A DNA stretch of 24,793 nucleotides from Azolla pinnata (taxonomy: Eukaryota; Streptophyta; Polypodiopsida; Salviniales; Salviniaceae). The DNA lies in assembly GCA_037176905.1 (NCBI GenBank), contig JBBBWG010007803.1:1-24793 (forward strand), read 5' to 3'. Position numbers and translations under genes: made by a program. Below, one piece after another: positions 9,135 to 20,579 of the stretch. Below the pieces are notes generated by a model that was not told the DNA's origin, did not search any database, and worked only from the letters and a program-made list of their open reading frames with translations. The stretch's first letter is position 1, and each line of letters opens with the position of its first letter.

Positions 9135-11961
9135 TATAATCTCTTGTAAATGGACAAATGTATATATGTATGTTCATCTCAGAGATTGGAATTTCCAAAG
9201 TTCTGTATAAGAATGTAATGAATGGATCGGCAGAGACAGTGATCGACTGAATTCTGTGCTTTGGACTTTTGTCCATGCGTTGATGGATCACATTCATTCC
9301 TTCATAAGTGGTCACTTATTTCTACTATTTAGCTATTAGTCTCATAGTTGATGGTGCCATTGTTGGCATCACTATTAACCTCACTAACCTTATCCTCGTG
9401 TATATACTCACTCATAGAGTGCATCCTGCTACAATTTGTTGCCTTTCCTTTCTAGTGTTTATGTAAAGTTGTCTCTCATATGTTCATGTTTCCATGGAAT
9501 GTTATCATGTTGTGTCCTCCATATTAAAATTCAAAGATCCATTTTTTTAACTTTAATACGAAAGGAAGTTTTTGCATTTGCATTCTCCTTTCCTGCACTC
9601 AAAAAGTCGCTTTGTTTTCTTAAGTCAAGATGTTGACTTTTGTATGGATAGATAAACGTCTAGATGCTGCTTTTTTAAGGTGGTCTTTTTGATTATGCTC
9701 TATGGTTTTGCTACATCAGGTGTGACTAGTATAAATGGAGCATACCAGGGTTTCTGATCAGGCACCTTGTGTGTTAAAGAGTTGCGAGAACTATTTCCAA
9801 TTTATTAGGGGCTGAGAGATCATGTAAAGAAAGCACTTTGGCACCGAGAGGTATTGTGCGCTTCATAAACTGCTACCTTTCAGTGTTATGGACATTAAAA
9901 GTAGGACATCCTGCACTCAATGCTGTCATTTTCATCAATGCTCAATGCTTTAGGAACATGATGGATTCATACATTATTTGCATTGTAAAGTTGAACATCA
10001 GCAGTATTTCCGAGGAACATCTTGCAAATCCATGGCCCAGTATAGGGCCAACAGTTTACCAACTTGCACTGTGCTGCCCCATACTCTGTATTAAAGATGT
10101 TACACAATGTTCCTACATGTTTTTGTGTATTCATTAATTCTTGGTTTCAAGGAATTGTTGCATGAAATCGAAGAGGTTGAAAAAAAAAAGGTAGTCCTAT
10201 TCACTTGTATGGGCTTATATTTCACACAGTTTTTGCTGGCGTTGAGTTCTGGGGGGTGTCACTTCCATTCCTAAATGTTATCACATGTTCCGAAGTCATT
10301 GTTTGAGGGTTTGTAGTTGATTGAAAGTTTAAGCAGTCCCTGATTTAAGAAAAATAAGGAGCATTTCAACTTTTATGTGCAGCAGCATTCAACATTTTTG
10401 TGCAGATGGCAACCTCAATCACGCTCTGAATTCTGATGTTTTGCACGTCAAATGGGGTCATTCCACCATTCTTACCTTTCCATATGATACATGGTGAGTA
10501 GTGAATAACCCACACAATCTTGTCTGAGATTTACACTATAACTTATACTAGGAGCAATGCCCATGTGTTTCTTAACCAGATCGAGTTGTATGTTTGAGTA
10601 CAGTATTGTTAACAAACAAAATTTTGGCAGAAACCCAGCACTATATCGTAATGTGTTTTATTGAAATAGTATAGCAATGACGAAGCATTGAGAGGTCATC
10701 AGCTCTCTCCTAGCAGTGGTAGTAGTTATGGACAAAGAATTTTCCTAACTCTGGGCCTTGAGGTATAAATTGAATTCCTCGGGCTCCACAGCACATCAAA
10801 GATGAGTCATCTGGCCAACAAACAGACGGAACAAATTGGGTGCTGTATGCCGCAGCACATTGGGATTCTTCTTACTAATGTGATTGTTTACACCAGAGAA
10901 CAAGAAAAAATTGATCAAGATTCATACCAGCGACAGATTTAAAGTGCTGAGTTCATCTAGAAATCTTTGTCATCATTTGGGTCAGAGGTAACCCAACTGA
11001 AATTCTTCTCCTAGAACCTTCTATATCACAGAGTACTATACATGCGAGGAGAAAACCATTTGGCCATCATAATTCTGGATATTTATGGCTTCAAATCAAT
11101 ATCCACTGGCCATTGTACCTCTAGACATTGGGGATTATTTTATCAGGCTTTACTGTGTATTTCCTGTCCCGTTCATCATGAACAGTATCTGATTTAAAAC
11201 AGTTCATAAGATTGGAATTTTTCAATTCTGAATCAATCATGATGAGTCTACCACAAGGCTTCCTGGAGATCCATCCGATGTGGCTACCTTTTCAGTAACA
11301 CTACTGACAATGTCTGCAAGAATTCTGATCTCACCCCCTCCTCATCTGTATAACACACACTGATCACATTAATGTCATGATGCTGAACTATGCTCAGTAT
11401 CTTTGTTAGGTGGGTCATTCATCTGTCAAAACATCACAGTTCCAGTAATAGAAAGTAGATGTTTTGTACCTCCTGTTTCAAGCCAGCAACAGTGCCGTCA
11501 GACAAGTACTTTTAAAAGAAAATTTTAAGTAATATCCAGCAAGCATCACTTACAGATTTAGTTGGATTGATTCTTTTTGTGAGAATCCAAGAAGCACGAC
11601 TCTACTTATGAGTTTCAGATTGGGATCATTTATGTTTAGTTTGGTGGATACTAATAATGAAGAAAGTGACTAGAGAACTTGTAATACATTTCCATATTTC
11701 AAGCAAGGTCGTTGCAAATCTTAATTACATACATATCAAAAAACTCTCAAATTGGCAAGATTGACGGAGGGATTCTCTGTTTCAAATAACAGACATAGCT
11801 AGAAGACTTGTGGAGTTAGTATACTCATATCCATCACAAAAGTTCATCGAGTGAGCCATGGGAAGTTGAATTTCTCGACTCCAAATCAAGACAATCATTC
11901 AAATTAGCAAGATCCTTGTAAAACCAATCCAAGAGTCTCTCATTACATAATGAACTTGTTT
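9135..11961. other. intergenic region, no gene supported
   Basis: About 2.8 kb between the trihelix gene and the convergent carrier gene. Both strands were read. The only longer open frame (9838-10137, +) has no recognisable domain and no biased composition. No tRNA, transposon domain or clear repeat was recognised. Confidence 0.6.
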
Positions 11962-11967
11962 TTTATT
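11962..11967 (-). promoter_or_regulatory. candidate poly(A) signal of the carrier gene
   Basis: AATAAA on the minus strand, about 142 bp past the carrier stop codon at 12109-12111. Confidence 0.35.
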
Positions 11968-12108
11968 GGTGAGGACAAATCACAAACAAATGAATTACAG
12001 TATGAGTTTTGCTGAGAAAGAAAGATCCAATTCCATCTTTGTAAATGTCATTGATCATCATTATCGATATGTACAGATAATACAGCAATCCTAGCCAGGA
12101 GATGTTAC

Positions 12109-15100
12109 TTAGCTTGTCATGCGCACAAGCTCTTCATAGATGGTCCTGCCATGTTTAATTTTTTTCCCATGTTAGAAGCAGAAAATTGATGTACATGTTT
12201 TAACAGTTCCTAAGCAGAAAATTTATGTATGTATGTGTCTTGCGCATGCATGCATAGTGAATAAGATCTGTCTACTTATTCGCCTGTTTTTTAAAATTCA
12301 TTTCACATACCAGGAAAAAGCTTGATGTACAGCCCTCCTCCCAGCCCGCGGAAGAACTCCAGCAAAGAAACCACTAACTCCATGCACCTGAAACACAGCG
12401 CCATTGTATTTTAACTTAACCTTCAGAACCTTTTCTTCCATGCAGACAAAAATCTGTCTAACATGAAAGAAATAAAAGAATGGCAACATATAACCTTGAA
12501 TATACTGCGTGCTGCTGAAAACATATTCATCTGCCCACTGTTGTCCAACTGCATCCTTGTCCGTACCTTTTTTGAAATGCATCCAAAATGAAAATAGTGA
12601 TATTTCGAATTTAAAATTTGGCAGAAGTTTTACTTCTACTTCCAAAGAAAGTTAAGAGTATAGTCTTCTTATCTTGAATTTCAAGTTGCATAAGGTATTA
12701 TTTCTGTAAACTTATGGCTGCAACCGATAGCTGATATATATATATATATATAACGATTGTGTATGTAGCTACCATATTTACGATGAGCTTTCCGCATTAC
12801 ATGAAAAGGGTTCAATCTTAATAAGATCTACATGCTCTCCTCATTCTGACTACTGCATTTGTTACTTTAACTAGGCATTACATATGGATACCTTCGTAAG
12901 TTATTTTACTCATCTATGGCCACTCATCCATATCTGTGTAACTTATAGCAGAGTTTTGCACAAAACATCTGTACAGAAACCACGGTTCCATAGAGCTTTG
13001 AATACTTTCCTCAATCGTAAATATTAACTGTAAGAACCTTACCACATCGGGTGGATGAGTCAAAACAGTTGCAGTTGCCCCCGCTACAGCTCCTGGATCA
13101 TGATAAAAAAATGTAAAAATGGGGGATCATCAACACCATACTCTGCTCTCATACAACAATTATAAACGAAAGAAATACCAGCCAGAAAATTTAAATGCAA
13201 ACGTGAACTTGTTTCTTGACCCTGCCAATCTACAACATCAAAACGAATAATAATAATTAACACAGCATAAATAAACCAAATTTCAAATGAATCTTGAAAT
13301 ACTCTGAAACCTGTTAATTTTCTTTGTGTGGTGCTGTACAATAGCAGATATAAACCAGAGTATGGTGCATCTCTCAGGATTGTCGGAAGCAAACCACTGT
13401 ATAAGCCTGCAAACAAAAGTATAAGGCAGAAATAATAGAATAGAATAAGAATACATAGAAAAACTATTAACCCAAAAGTTGTTCAAGAAATTACTTTTCA
13501 ATCCTTCTGTCCGCCTAATGATGGTTAATGCGCTTAAGATGTTAGAGTACCGCACACCTGATGCTGCTTCATACTGCAATCCCCTGCATTGTGTTATCAA
13601 TCAGTTCTACTTGGCTAAGATAAAGGTTAAACCTTAACAATTTATGTTATTCTTTAATCTATGTTTCAGTTTTATATTGCACTTGTATTATCTCTGTAGT
13701 CCTTGGGCAACTTCAATCTAAAAGACACCACTTTTCCATCATGCATTTAGACCCCTCTAGCCCTTGGAGTGCCTTTTGGGTGTTTGGGACTTCAGTGTTG
13801 ATCATTGACGCTATGGCTATTCCTTATGGTGATTAATCAAGTACGAAACCAATATTTGAATCACCTTCGACTGAAGTGTTACCTTCTTGACGGAGTCCCT
13901 GATGTATGACAAAAGAACTGATTCGCATGAATCATATATGTAACTGGCATCAAGAATGTATTGAAACATCCAAATCAGCCCTATTTTATGCTGCCAATAA
14001 TCCCACAACTTGGTATCAAAAGGGGACCCTAATTTACCTATGTGACCCTAATTTCCCTACAAGGAAACTCAATTTTGATTGATCCCCACTAAAACGAAGA
14101 CAGTTCATTATCGAGATATTCCAGGTAACTTACATCAATAATTGCTTGTACAAGACCAGATCTATGCTTCATCACATCACATCTTTAAAAATTCTAGAAA
14201 AAACCAAGATCAGCTAACTAGAATGCACTGCAATAGTTTATTCAATATCTACAGCATACACAGAACCACATTTACATCACAAGGAAGGTTCAAGTACAAT
14301 GTACTCAAATTGACATCCTAATCACAAGAAAATCCACTATAAACTTCCTGTCTACAGAGGGTGGGATATCAATATCATTGCGGACTAAGAAACAAGGAAA
14401 GGTACTTAGACTGCATAAGGCTCATAATTAAATAGAACACCCAAAGAAGTTTTCCAAGATTTGATCTAAACTTCAACAATCAATCTTATACTAATTTCAT
14501 CAATATCAAAAGCATAGAAACACAAAGCATAGGAGCTTGAAGAAGGACTCGATGGTGATTTGAGTAGTAAGGGATTGTGCTTTGAAGGCATATGCATTAT
14601 AGAAAGGTATGATGATCCAGTTACTCACAATGTGGACATGAACCTGCAAATATCAGAGTATATAAATTGAAGCTTTGCAGTCATCAATGTGAACCTTGGG
14701 TTAGGGAGAGCATGCATTTTACCAGAAATGCATCCTCCTAACTTGAGAATGGAACTGGAAATACCATCTCAAATTTTGTCTCATTAGATTCCATGCCGGG
14801 AATCCCAACCAATTGTGCCACTTCAAAGTGTTGTGCTAAGTACTGTTGTTGAGAGTGTGTGAGGTTTTGGAGATGTACAAGATTTGTGGATGGAGTGGGT
14901 ATAGATTGTGTTGTTTGTGCCAAGTAATTGTGGTAGGGATCATCTAGTTGTTCCAAATTGATCTCTTGAAGGTAATGGAGATGTCACAACGGGATACACA
15001 GTGCTTAATGAAGCTGCTTGTAGCTAAGGGTATAGAAACTGATTTACAGATATCCAAGACCTTGTGACATTTTGCATCACCCCAAATGAACATCTGGAGG

Positions 15101-17295
15101 ATTTGGTAAACTCTTGAACTTTGTTAAGATACACTTCCTTGAAAGTCAGTCAGGTGGTGCATTGCACTAGTGTCCAAGCACCATTGCTTGTTTGGATCTG
15201 AAGACATAATATTAATATATAAATTCTGTGTGCATGTAGCTCTGCCAGCTCAGCCAGAGACGTAAAGTTTTGTTGGTGTTTTGATTTGCTGATTTGCGTT
15301 GCCACTGTTGTGGGTGTTGTTTGGATTAAGTAAGAATGGATCCAGAGTGTTCAAAGGTCTGATTTGCTGATTTAGGTTGCCATCATCAACAGAAGATTAC
15401 AGCATTACTCACCGAAGCAGTACAGAAATATCCGTTCGCCTATCATATGCGACTGAATAGCTATGAACCGTTTTAACACCTGCTGACATTGTGGCACCCA
15501 CCCACTCACCAACTAGCTGGTTTGAGTATTGTACAGGGTTTGTTCTTGCCATACTTTATTGATGAGATTTTCCATTCGATTGTCCTTAAAAAACTCCAAC
15601 TTGGTAACTAAGAATGTTGCCAGTTTGCTTTGAATTTTAGTCTTGCTGTCTCAGTCTCATCTCAAAGAGATCACCAATTTCCCTAACATCTTAAGGTAAG
15701 GTGCCCTATAGAAGGTTTAGGTCAGACACTCGCCGATTGTGCTAATCGCATTGCTGAAGGCAACAAACTCGGGCCAGCTCAGCTCAGATCCATGCTCAAG
15801 CAACTTGAGCTGTTAGATGTGCGTGGATAGAGAGGGAAAGTATAATTAGCTAAAGCCATTCAGCAGCTTGCGTTTGGATCAACTCAGCTCAGAGCAGCTG
15901 GCACTTGGGCTTGGGCTCGATTTATTCTAAATGCCTTGGAGTGGATCCACTTAGCTTGAGCCGTTCCAAGCTAAGCGAAATTTCTCCTATCTGTTTCCGC
16001 AACCTACTTGAGAGAGAAACCGCGGTTCAAGTCTAGAGGGATTTCCGATATGCAAGAGAAGTTAGGATTAAGCAAGGTTAGGGAATACGCGGAGCAGTTA
16101 GGTTAATTCAATCAAGTTCGGCCTTACCTCCGGTACCATGCGGAGGGATAACAAGCAAATTGAAAGAAAATCCAGGTTCATACATTACAGGATTGATGTT
16201 TAGCTAGCTACATGTTCAATTTTGCGTAAAGACTGGTCTGATCCTGCACTTGTTTCTCATGCATGACACAGGAACGGCTTGATAACTATGTCATCCATCA
16301 GTTAGCTCGCATGTAATCCATCATATAGTATGTCGATCACCGATCACAAGCGGGACATGCATTTGCTAATTTCACATCAGTGATCTCGCATGTAATCCAT
16401 CATAAAGAATGTCGATCACCAATCACAAGCGGGACATGCATTTGCTAATTTCGCATACAAAGCCATGACACACGCCAGAGGAATGCTCAGTTGTGTGATG
16501 TGGAGCAAAAACGGCAAATACTCACCTCATTCTTTCGAGGAATCTAGAGCAACATCGCATGCATCAGGGGATAAACAAGATCAAGCATATGTAAATCAGA
16601 GTATACATGCAGGGTCAATTCGTTCTCTCTTCAAATTCGAGCAATTATGCCTTACCAGATCTGGGTGTTATACCCGATGGAACAACAAGCAAAGAAAGCA
16701 TACGAGAGGGCAAAAGAGAGCAAGAAAGAAAGAGGAGAGAAGGCGGGTGAACGCTTACCTCCATGCGGGTCTTGATGACAGTGATGGGGCAGACGATGAG
16801 GGCGGAGACGGATCGGGTGAGGGCACCGGCGGCGAGGATGACGGAGCTGGGGAGCGTTCTGCGCAGGTGTTCCGAGGAAGAAGAAGAGGAAGAGGAAGAA
16901 GAAGAAGGGGAGGAGAAGGCACCTGTGGAGAGGAGGGACAAGAAGGGGCCAAGCATGGAGAAGTAGAGGCCAGCTCCGATGCTAACGCGCAGGAAGGCGG
17001 GGCTGGTGCCTGCCCAGAGGCCGCGGATCCCCTTCTGGGAGGCGATGCAGCGCACCACATCGCGGATGCGAGGAGGAGCCGAGGACTCGCTCGCCTGCAT
17101 GTGCGTCTTCACCACATCGAAGGGCTGGAACAGTACAGTGGAAGTGCCGCCTGCTACAGCACCGGCTATGAAGTTCTTGCCCAGCCCATGCCCTCCTCCT
17201 CCTCCTCCTCTTCTTCCCTTCCTTGTGACCTCGCCTGCACGATCTTCTGCTTCTGCTTCTGCTTCTGCTTCTCCTTCTTCAGCAGCTCTCGCCAT
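12109..17295 (-). CDS. SLC25A38: mitochondrial carrier, SLC25A38/Hem25 family (eight exons)
   Basis: Exons, 5' to 3': 17295-16759, 13573-13495, 13406-13311, 13214-13179, 13092-13043, 12566-12495, 12387-12311, 12145-12109. All introns are GT-AG and all phases agree, giving 327 aa. The protein has the three-repeat carrier layout with signature motifs PFDVVK (58-63), PITVIK (170-175) and PPDVVR (264-268 region). The second motif has Thr where most carriers have Asp/Glu, as I recall for SLC25A38, and GLLPTILRDAPYSGLY also matches that family. Expected site: mitochondrial inner membrane. Animal and yeast members import glycine for heme synthesis; isopentenyl pyrophosphate transport is reported for the fungal protein. 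The plant substrate is not evident. Oddities: an acidic EAEAEAE N-terminus and a serine-rich loop (128-141) between helices 2 and 3, facing the intermembrane space. The least certain junction is the acceptor at 13214. Confidence 0.88.
12733..12752. repeat. (TA)n microsatellite in intron 5 of the carrier gene
   Basis: An uninterrupted TA run within the 476-bp intron between the exons at 13092-13043 and 12566-12495. Confidence 0.9.
14700..15240 (-). mobile_element. copia-like fossil C, protease region only
   Basis: On the minus strand, around 15,150-15,190, a phrase WCLDTSAMHHL matches the Ty1/copia aspartic-protease neighbourhood (D-[ST]-[GS]-A followed by H-H). Downstream sequence to about 14,740 has weak likeness to the region after the protease. 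No integrase or reverse transcriptase was seen. Broken and old, lying inside intron 1 of the carrier gene in the same orientation as the gene. Confidence 0.5.
16306..16455. repeat. 79-bp tandem duplication in carrier intron 1
   Basis: CTCGCATGTAATCCATCATA starts at 16306 and again at 16385. About 71 bp align with four differences by eye, so roughly 94% identity. Each copy contains ATCACAAGCGGGACATGC. Confidence 0.9.
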
Positions 17296-17426
17296 GGCCT
17301 CAAGCAAACAGAGACGGAGATAATGCTCCCCACTTTCTGAGCCCGGAATATGCACATGTCTATCTATATACTACAGTGTTTTGTGACTGCAACATCGTCG
17401 TCGTTCCACCAGCAGCTCCATCAGAC

Positions 17427-17592
17427 GGCACCATCGCCATCACCACCATCGCCATCACCACCATCGCCACTGTCACCATCGCCATCACCACTATCACCAT
17501 CGCCACTGTCACCATCGCCATCACCACTATCACCAACCATCACCATCACCACTATCACCAACCATCACCATCACCATCACCATCACCAACCA
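17427..17592. repeat. CACCAT-type minisatellite upstream of the carrier gene
   Basis: Variants of CACCATCGCCAT, CACCACTAT and CACCAACCAT alternate in a higher-order pattern, for example CACCATCGCCACTGT recurring near 17455 and 17495. It lies 130-300 bp upstream of the carrier start codon, so it is in the promoter or 5' UTR. Open frames across it on the plus strand are products of the repeat. Confidence 0.85.
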
Positions 17593-17862
17593 CCAGGCAC
17601 AACCCATCGAAGTTACATCATCCCAGCATCTCCTGACCAATGCACACATCGGATCGAATCAGGCGTGCACTGGCGGAAGGAAGAAGAAGAGGCGTATATC
17701 ATGGATCATGCACAACGGGTTCCATCCCTTGGTTTGCTCCCCCACCCAAGAACATTCCGGATTTCACACTTCATTCCTCATACAAAACTCCTCTCTCTTC
17801 CTTACACCCTAGTACTGCTGTCCCTAACCAAAGGACCACATTTAGTATCGACTAGTTTTTGA

Positions 17863-18207
17863 GAGATTACTCATTTTTAAGCATTTGTAAATGGACCTAA
17901 CTAACATCGGCTGGTTGGAATCAGGATTGGGTTTTTTGAAAGCCCCTGGTTTGGGTGAAGGAGAAAGGTATGCTTCACCCTGCATGCAGGGGAAAAAGCT
18001 TTCATGACAGGTTTTCACACTGCGAAAACTCAACACTTGTGAGATTATTCATTTTTAAGTAGTTGTAAATGGACCTGCCTAAATCAGCTGCTTGGAATCA
18101 GGATTGGATTTTTTGAAAGACCCTGATTTGGGTGAAGGAGAAAGGTTTTTGCAGGGGAAGCTTACATGTCAGGCTCTCTAACCACTCCAAAACATCAACA
18201 CTTCCAG
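17863..18207. repeat. 178-bp imperfect tandem duplication
   Basis: GAGATTACTCATTTTTAAGC at 17863 recurs, with changes, at 18041. Both copies then share TTGTAAATGGACCT, TTGGAATCAGGATTGG, TTTTTTGAAAG, GGTGAAGGAGAAAGG and a final CAACACTT. The second copy has small deletions. It lies between the carrier gene and the 3' end of the kinase gene and has no coding signal. Confidence 0.85.
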
Positions 18208-18504
18208 AGCTGTTAAATAAGACATCATGAATCACACGGCACACCGGTTGCCAGATGTAAAACATTCTCTGACCAAAAGATTGGGTGCAACAATTCGCAA
18301 TGACCCGAGAACCAAGCACAAAGAGGGACTCCCAAAAAATTCAATGCAGTTCACCTCATTTTAAACCATACCTACCCACATTGGTTGTGAAAATAAGAGA
18401 AAAGGATCAAACACAGAAAGCCACAAATGTTCATTCATGACAACTATCTCGCTCCTGGTTCTTGGCAAGCATATCCCATTGATTCATCCCTGTTCACATA
18501 TCCA

Positions 18505-20492
18505 TTAGCTGACGTAGTTAGGATCTTTGGTGGAAGAAATGCTGCTCATTGTGCCATTCAGCTTTTGAATCTGACTCAAAGCTTGTACAACATCGGCCAT
18601 CGATGGTCTCATTTTGGGGTCTCGGCTCACACATCTATAAGCTAGATGGCCAGCTCTTTGTGCACCTTTGACAGAATAATGGCCGTTGAGGCGAGGATCA
18701 ATAATACTCAACACTTTCCCCGGATCGCTAACATAAGGCCTCGCCCATTCAGCCAAGTGATGCTGCCCATTGGGCCTAGTTTTATCCATAGATCTCTTCC
18801 CTGTCAGCATCTCCAGAAGGACCACTCCAAAGCTATACACGTCACTTCTCGAGCTCAAATGGCCTATTCATGAAAGCAAAGCAATCAAGTGAAGAGACTG
18901 GCATAACCCTATATACAAGCTACGAGTATGGTTCAGAAGAGAAGCGAACAATGACTGAAAGGAAATACCTGTCATGACATATTCTGGGGCAGCATATCCA
19001 TAAGTTCCCATAACACGAGTTGACACATGGCTCTTATCACCACGCGGCCCATCCCTCGCAAGACCAAAATCAGAAAGCTTGGCTTCATAATCCTGTGTTG
19101 AGACATTGTCCGCCATCGACGGATCGTTATCATTGAAGCATCATCATACATCGGTCAAAATACCATATACTCCTACATTTTTACCACCTCATACCGCATC
19201 GAGCAGAATATTTGAAGCCTTCAAATCACGATATATAACAGGTTTCTTTCCACTGTGAAGAAACTCTACACCCTTTGCTGCTCCTAATGCAATCTTCATG
19301 CGGGTACTCCAAGGGAGAAGCAATGACCCTCCTATTACCAACAACCATTTCAAATACCCAATGATTCACACTCCTACCTATATCAATACCAATTTTTCAA
19401 ATACCAACTGCAAGGATTCGCACACCAGCACATGAAATAACCATTCTCATACCAACATAAAGATTCCAACCGTTCAAATACCCACATTAAGACAAACATC
19501 ATTCAAATACCAAAGACAAAAAATTCCCTACACATGAATAACCACACAAACTTCCATATAAAAAGTTCTTCGAACATGAAAAATCAAATATTAACGACAA
19601 GAGTCTTCTGTAAAACAACCGGAATTTGCACCCACAACGAAACAAAGAGAACATTACTCAGATACGAATATTAATATTCCTCGGACATGAATAACCATTC
19701 AAACGCCCACATATAAAAAGATTTCCCAAACATGAAAAACCGTTCAGATACCCAAAAAGAGATCCCTCCAGAAATCAATGGAGCTGCTAGCTAGGAATAT
19801 TGCACTCAACATTCATTGGACCAAACGAAGGGGCATTTACTTCGAAAAAGATGGTTTTCGAGGCTCCCCCGCTGCATGAATTCGTAAACAAGAAGGCGAT
19901 GATCATCTTCAATGCAAAAGCCGATGAGCTTGACGAGATTCGGGTGATGGAGCTGGCCAAGAAAGGTGAGCTCGGCCTGCGATTAAGATCGATCCGAACT
20001 GAAGAATTTAGCTTGAAAAAAGGAACACCAGCGACACAAGAACGTTAAGAACGGGTTTAGGGTTTAGGGTTTAGAGTTTAGAGAACAAACTGCTCTTCTC
20101 ACCATCCATTCTTTGTGACCCTGCAGTCCATGGTGATTTAGGGTCTTGACTGCTACAGTGAGACCAGTTCCAGGCTTAGCAGGAGCAGTTCCATGCTCAT
20201 CAATCCATCCTTTGAACACACGCCCGAAACCTCCTTCCCCTAAGAGACTATCAGATCGGAAGTTCCCGGTAGCGGATTTGAGTTCGGTGAAGCAGAAGCT
20301 TCTCAGATGCGAACACGTAGCAGAGATACTCGAAGCAGGATGAGAAGAACTAGAAGATGAAGAAGACGACGAGGATGAGGACGAGGATACGTTGGTGTCG
20401 GATTTACCGGAGCTCTCAGATTCCGCGTCCGGCCTAGGTATACACCTAGCAATTCCTGCTACGAGCAGACAGAAATCAACCAACGGCTTCAT
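18505..20492 (-). CDS. PBL34: receptor-like cytoplasmic kinase, subfamily VII, PBL34/35/36-like
   Basis: Exons: 20492 (or 20455)-20103, 19976-19841, 19331-19195, 19092-18969, 18863-18505; phases agree and all introns are GT-AG. The kinase domain is complete. It has a glycine loop [16 protein letters not shown] with the ATP-binding lysine, RLLVYEFM, the catalytic loop [17 protein letters not shown] in LSDFGLAR, an activation loop ending [20 protein letters not shown], and [36 protein letters not shown] and YSVKGAQ point to the PBL34/35/36 group, which relays signals from cell-surface receptors at the plasma membrane. A serine run and [10 protein letters not shown] precede the kinase. The C-tail is shorter than I recall for Arabidopsis PBL34. 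Starting at 20492 gives 381 aa (20543 gives 398 aa) but no myristoylatable MG start; a 5' exon at 21011-21251 is a plausible alternative. Confidence 0.88.
19340..19770. repeat. degenerate repeats inside a kinase intron
   Basis: The 509-bp intron 19332-19840 is filled with variants of ACATGAATAACCATTCAAAT and TTCAAATACCCACAT. The closest pair begins at 19532 and 19685 (about 153 bp apart), and both members are followed by CATATAAAAAG. At least five TTCAAATACC-like phrases are present. Confidence 0.6.
20053..20075. repeat. short interstitial telomere-type repeat in a kinase intron
   Basis: Three consecutive GGGTTTA units, the Arabidopsis-type plant telomere repeat, lie in the 126-bp intron 19977-20102, 28 bp from the splice donor at 20102. 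Confidence 0.9.
20447..20475 (-). promoter_or_regulatory. strong splice-acceptor-like site at the 5' end of the first kinase exon
   Basis: The minus strand reads TTTCTGTCTGCTCGTAGCAG followed by GAATTGCTAGG, with the exon starting at 20455 in phase 1. The pyrimidine-rich run and CAG look like a real 3' splice site. This suggests that the residues encoded by 20492-20456 are intron and that translation begins in an upstream exon. Confidence 0.5.
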
Positions 20493-20579
20493 ACAGAAGA
20501 TTAAACCTCTAGATAGCAGAACCAACTCGCCATCGCCACGCATTTCATTCGCAACAAAATCCGCCCCAAACCCCTAGTT

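Larger units (their letters stand above)
13574..16758 (-). other. long first intron (3,185 bp) of the carrier gene
   Basis: The intron is bounded by a donor GGAG|GTAAGC after the codon pair ATG GAG and an acceptor TTGCAG before TATGAAGC. All other introns of the gene are 86-476 bp, so this one has been expanded. It contains a copia remnant, a 79-bp tandem duplication, and AGCTC-rich sequence at about 15,760-15,990. The rest (13,620-14,650) shows nothing recognisable. Confidence 0.8.

Noticed and set aside
9838-10137. 99-codon plus-strand open frame
   Set aside because: No domain, no coding-like composition and no splice partners.
16465-17340. 291-codon plus-strand frame
   Set aside because: Antisense to carrier exon 1; its length comes from the GC-rich, repeat-rich coding strand opposite.
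17350-17862. Pro/Ser- and His-rich plus-strand frames
   Set aside because: They are translations of the CACCAT minisatellite.
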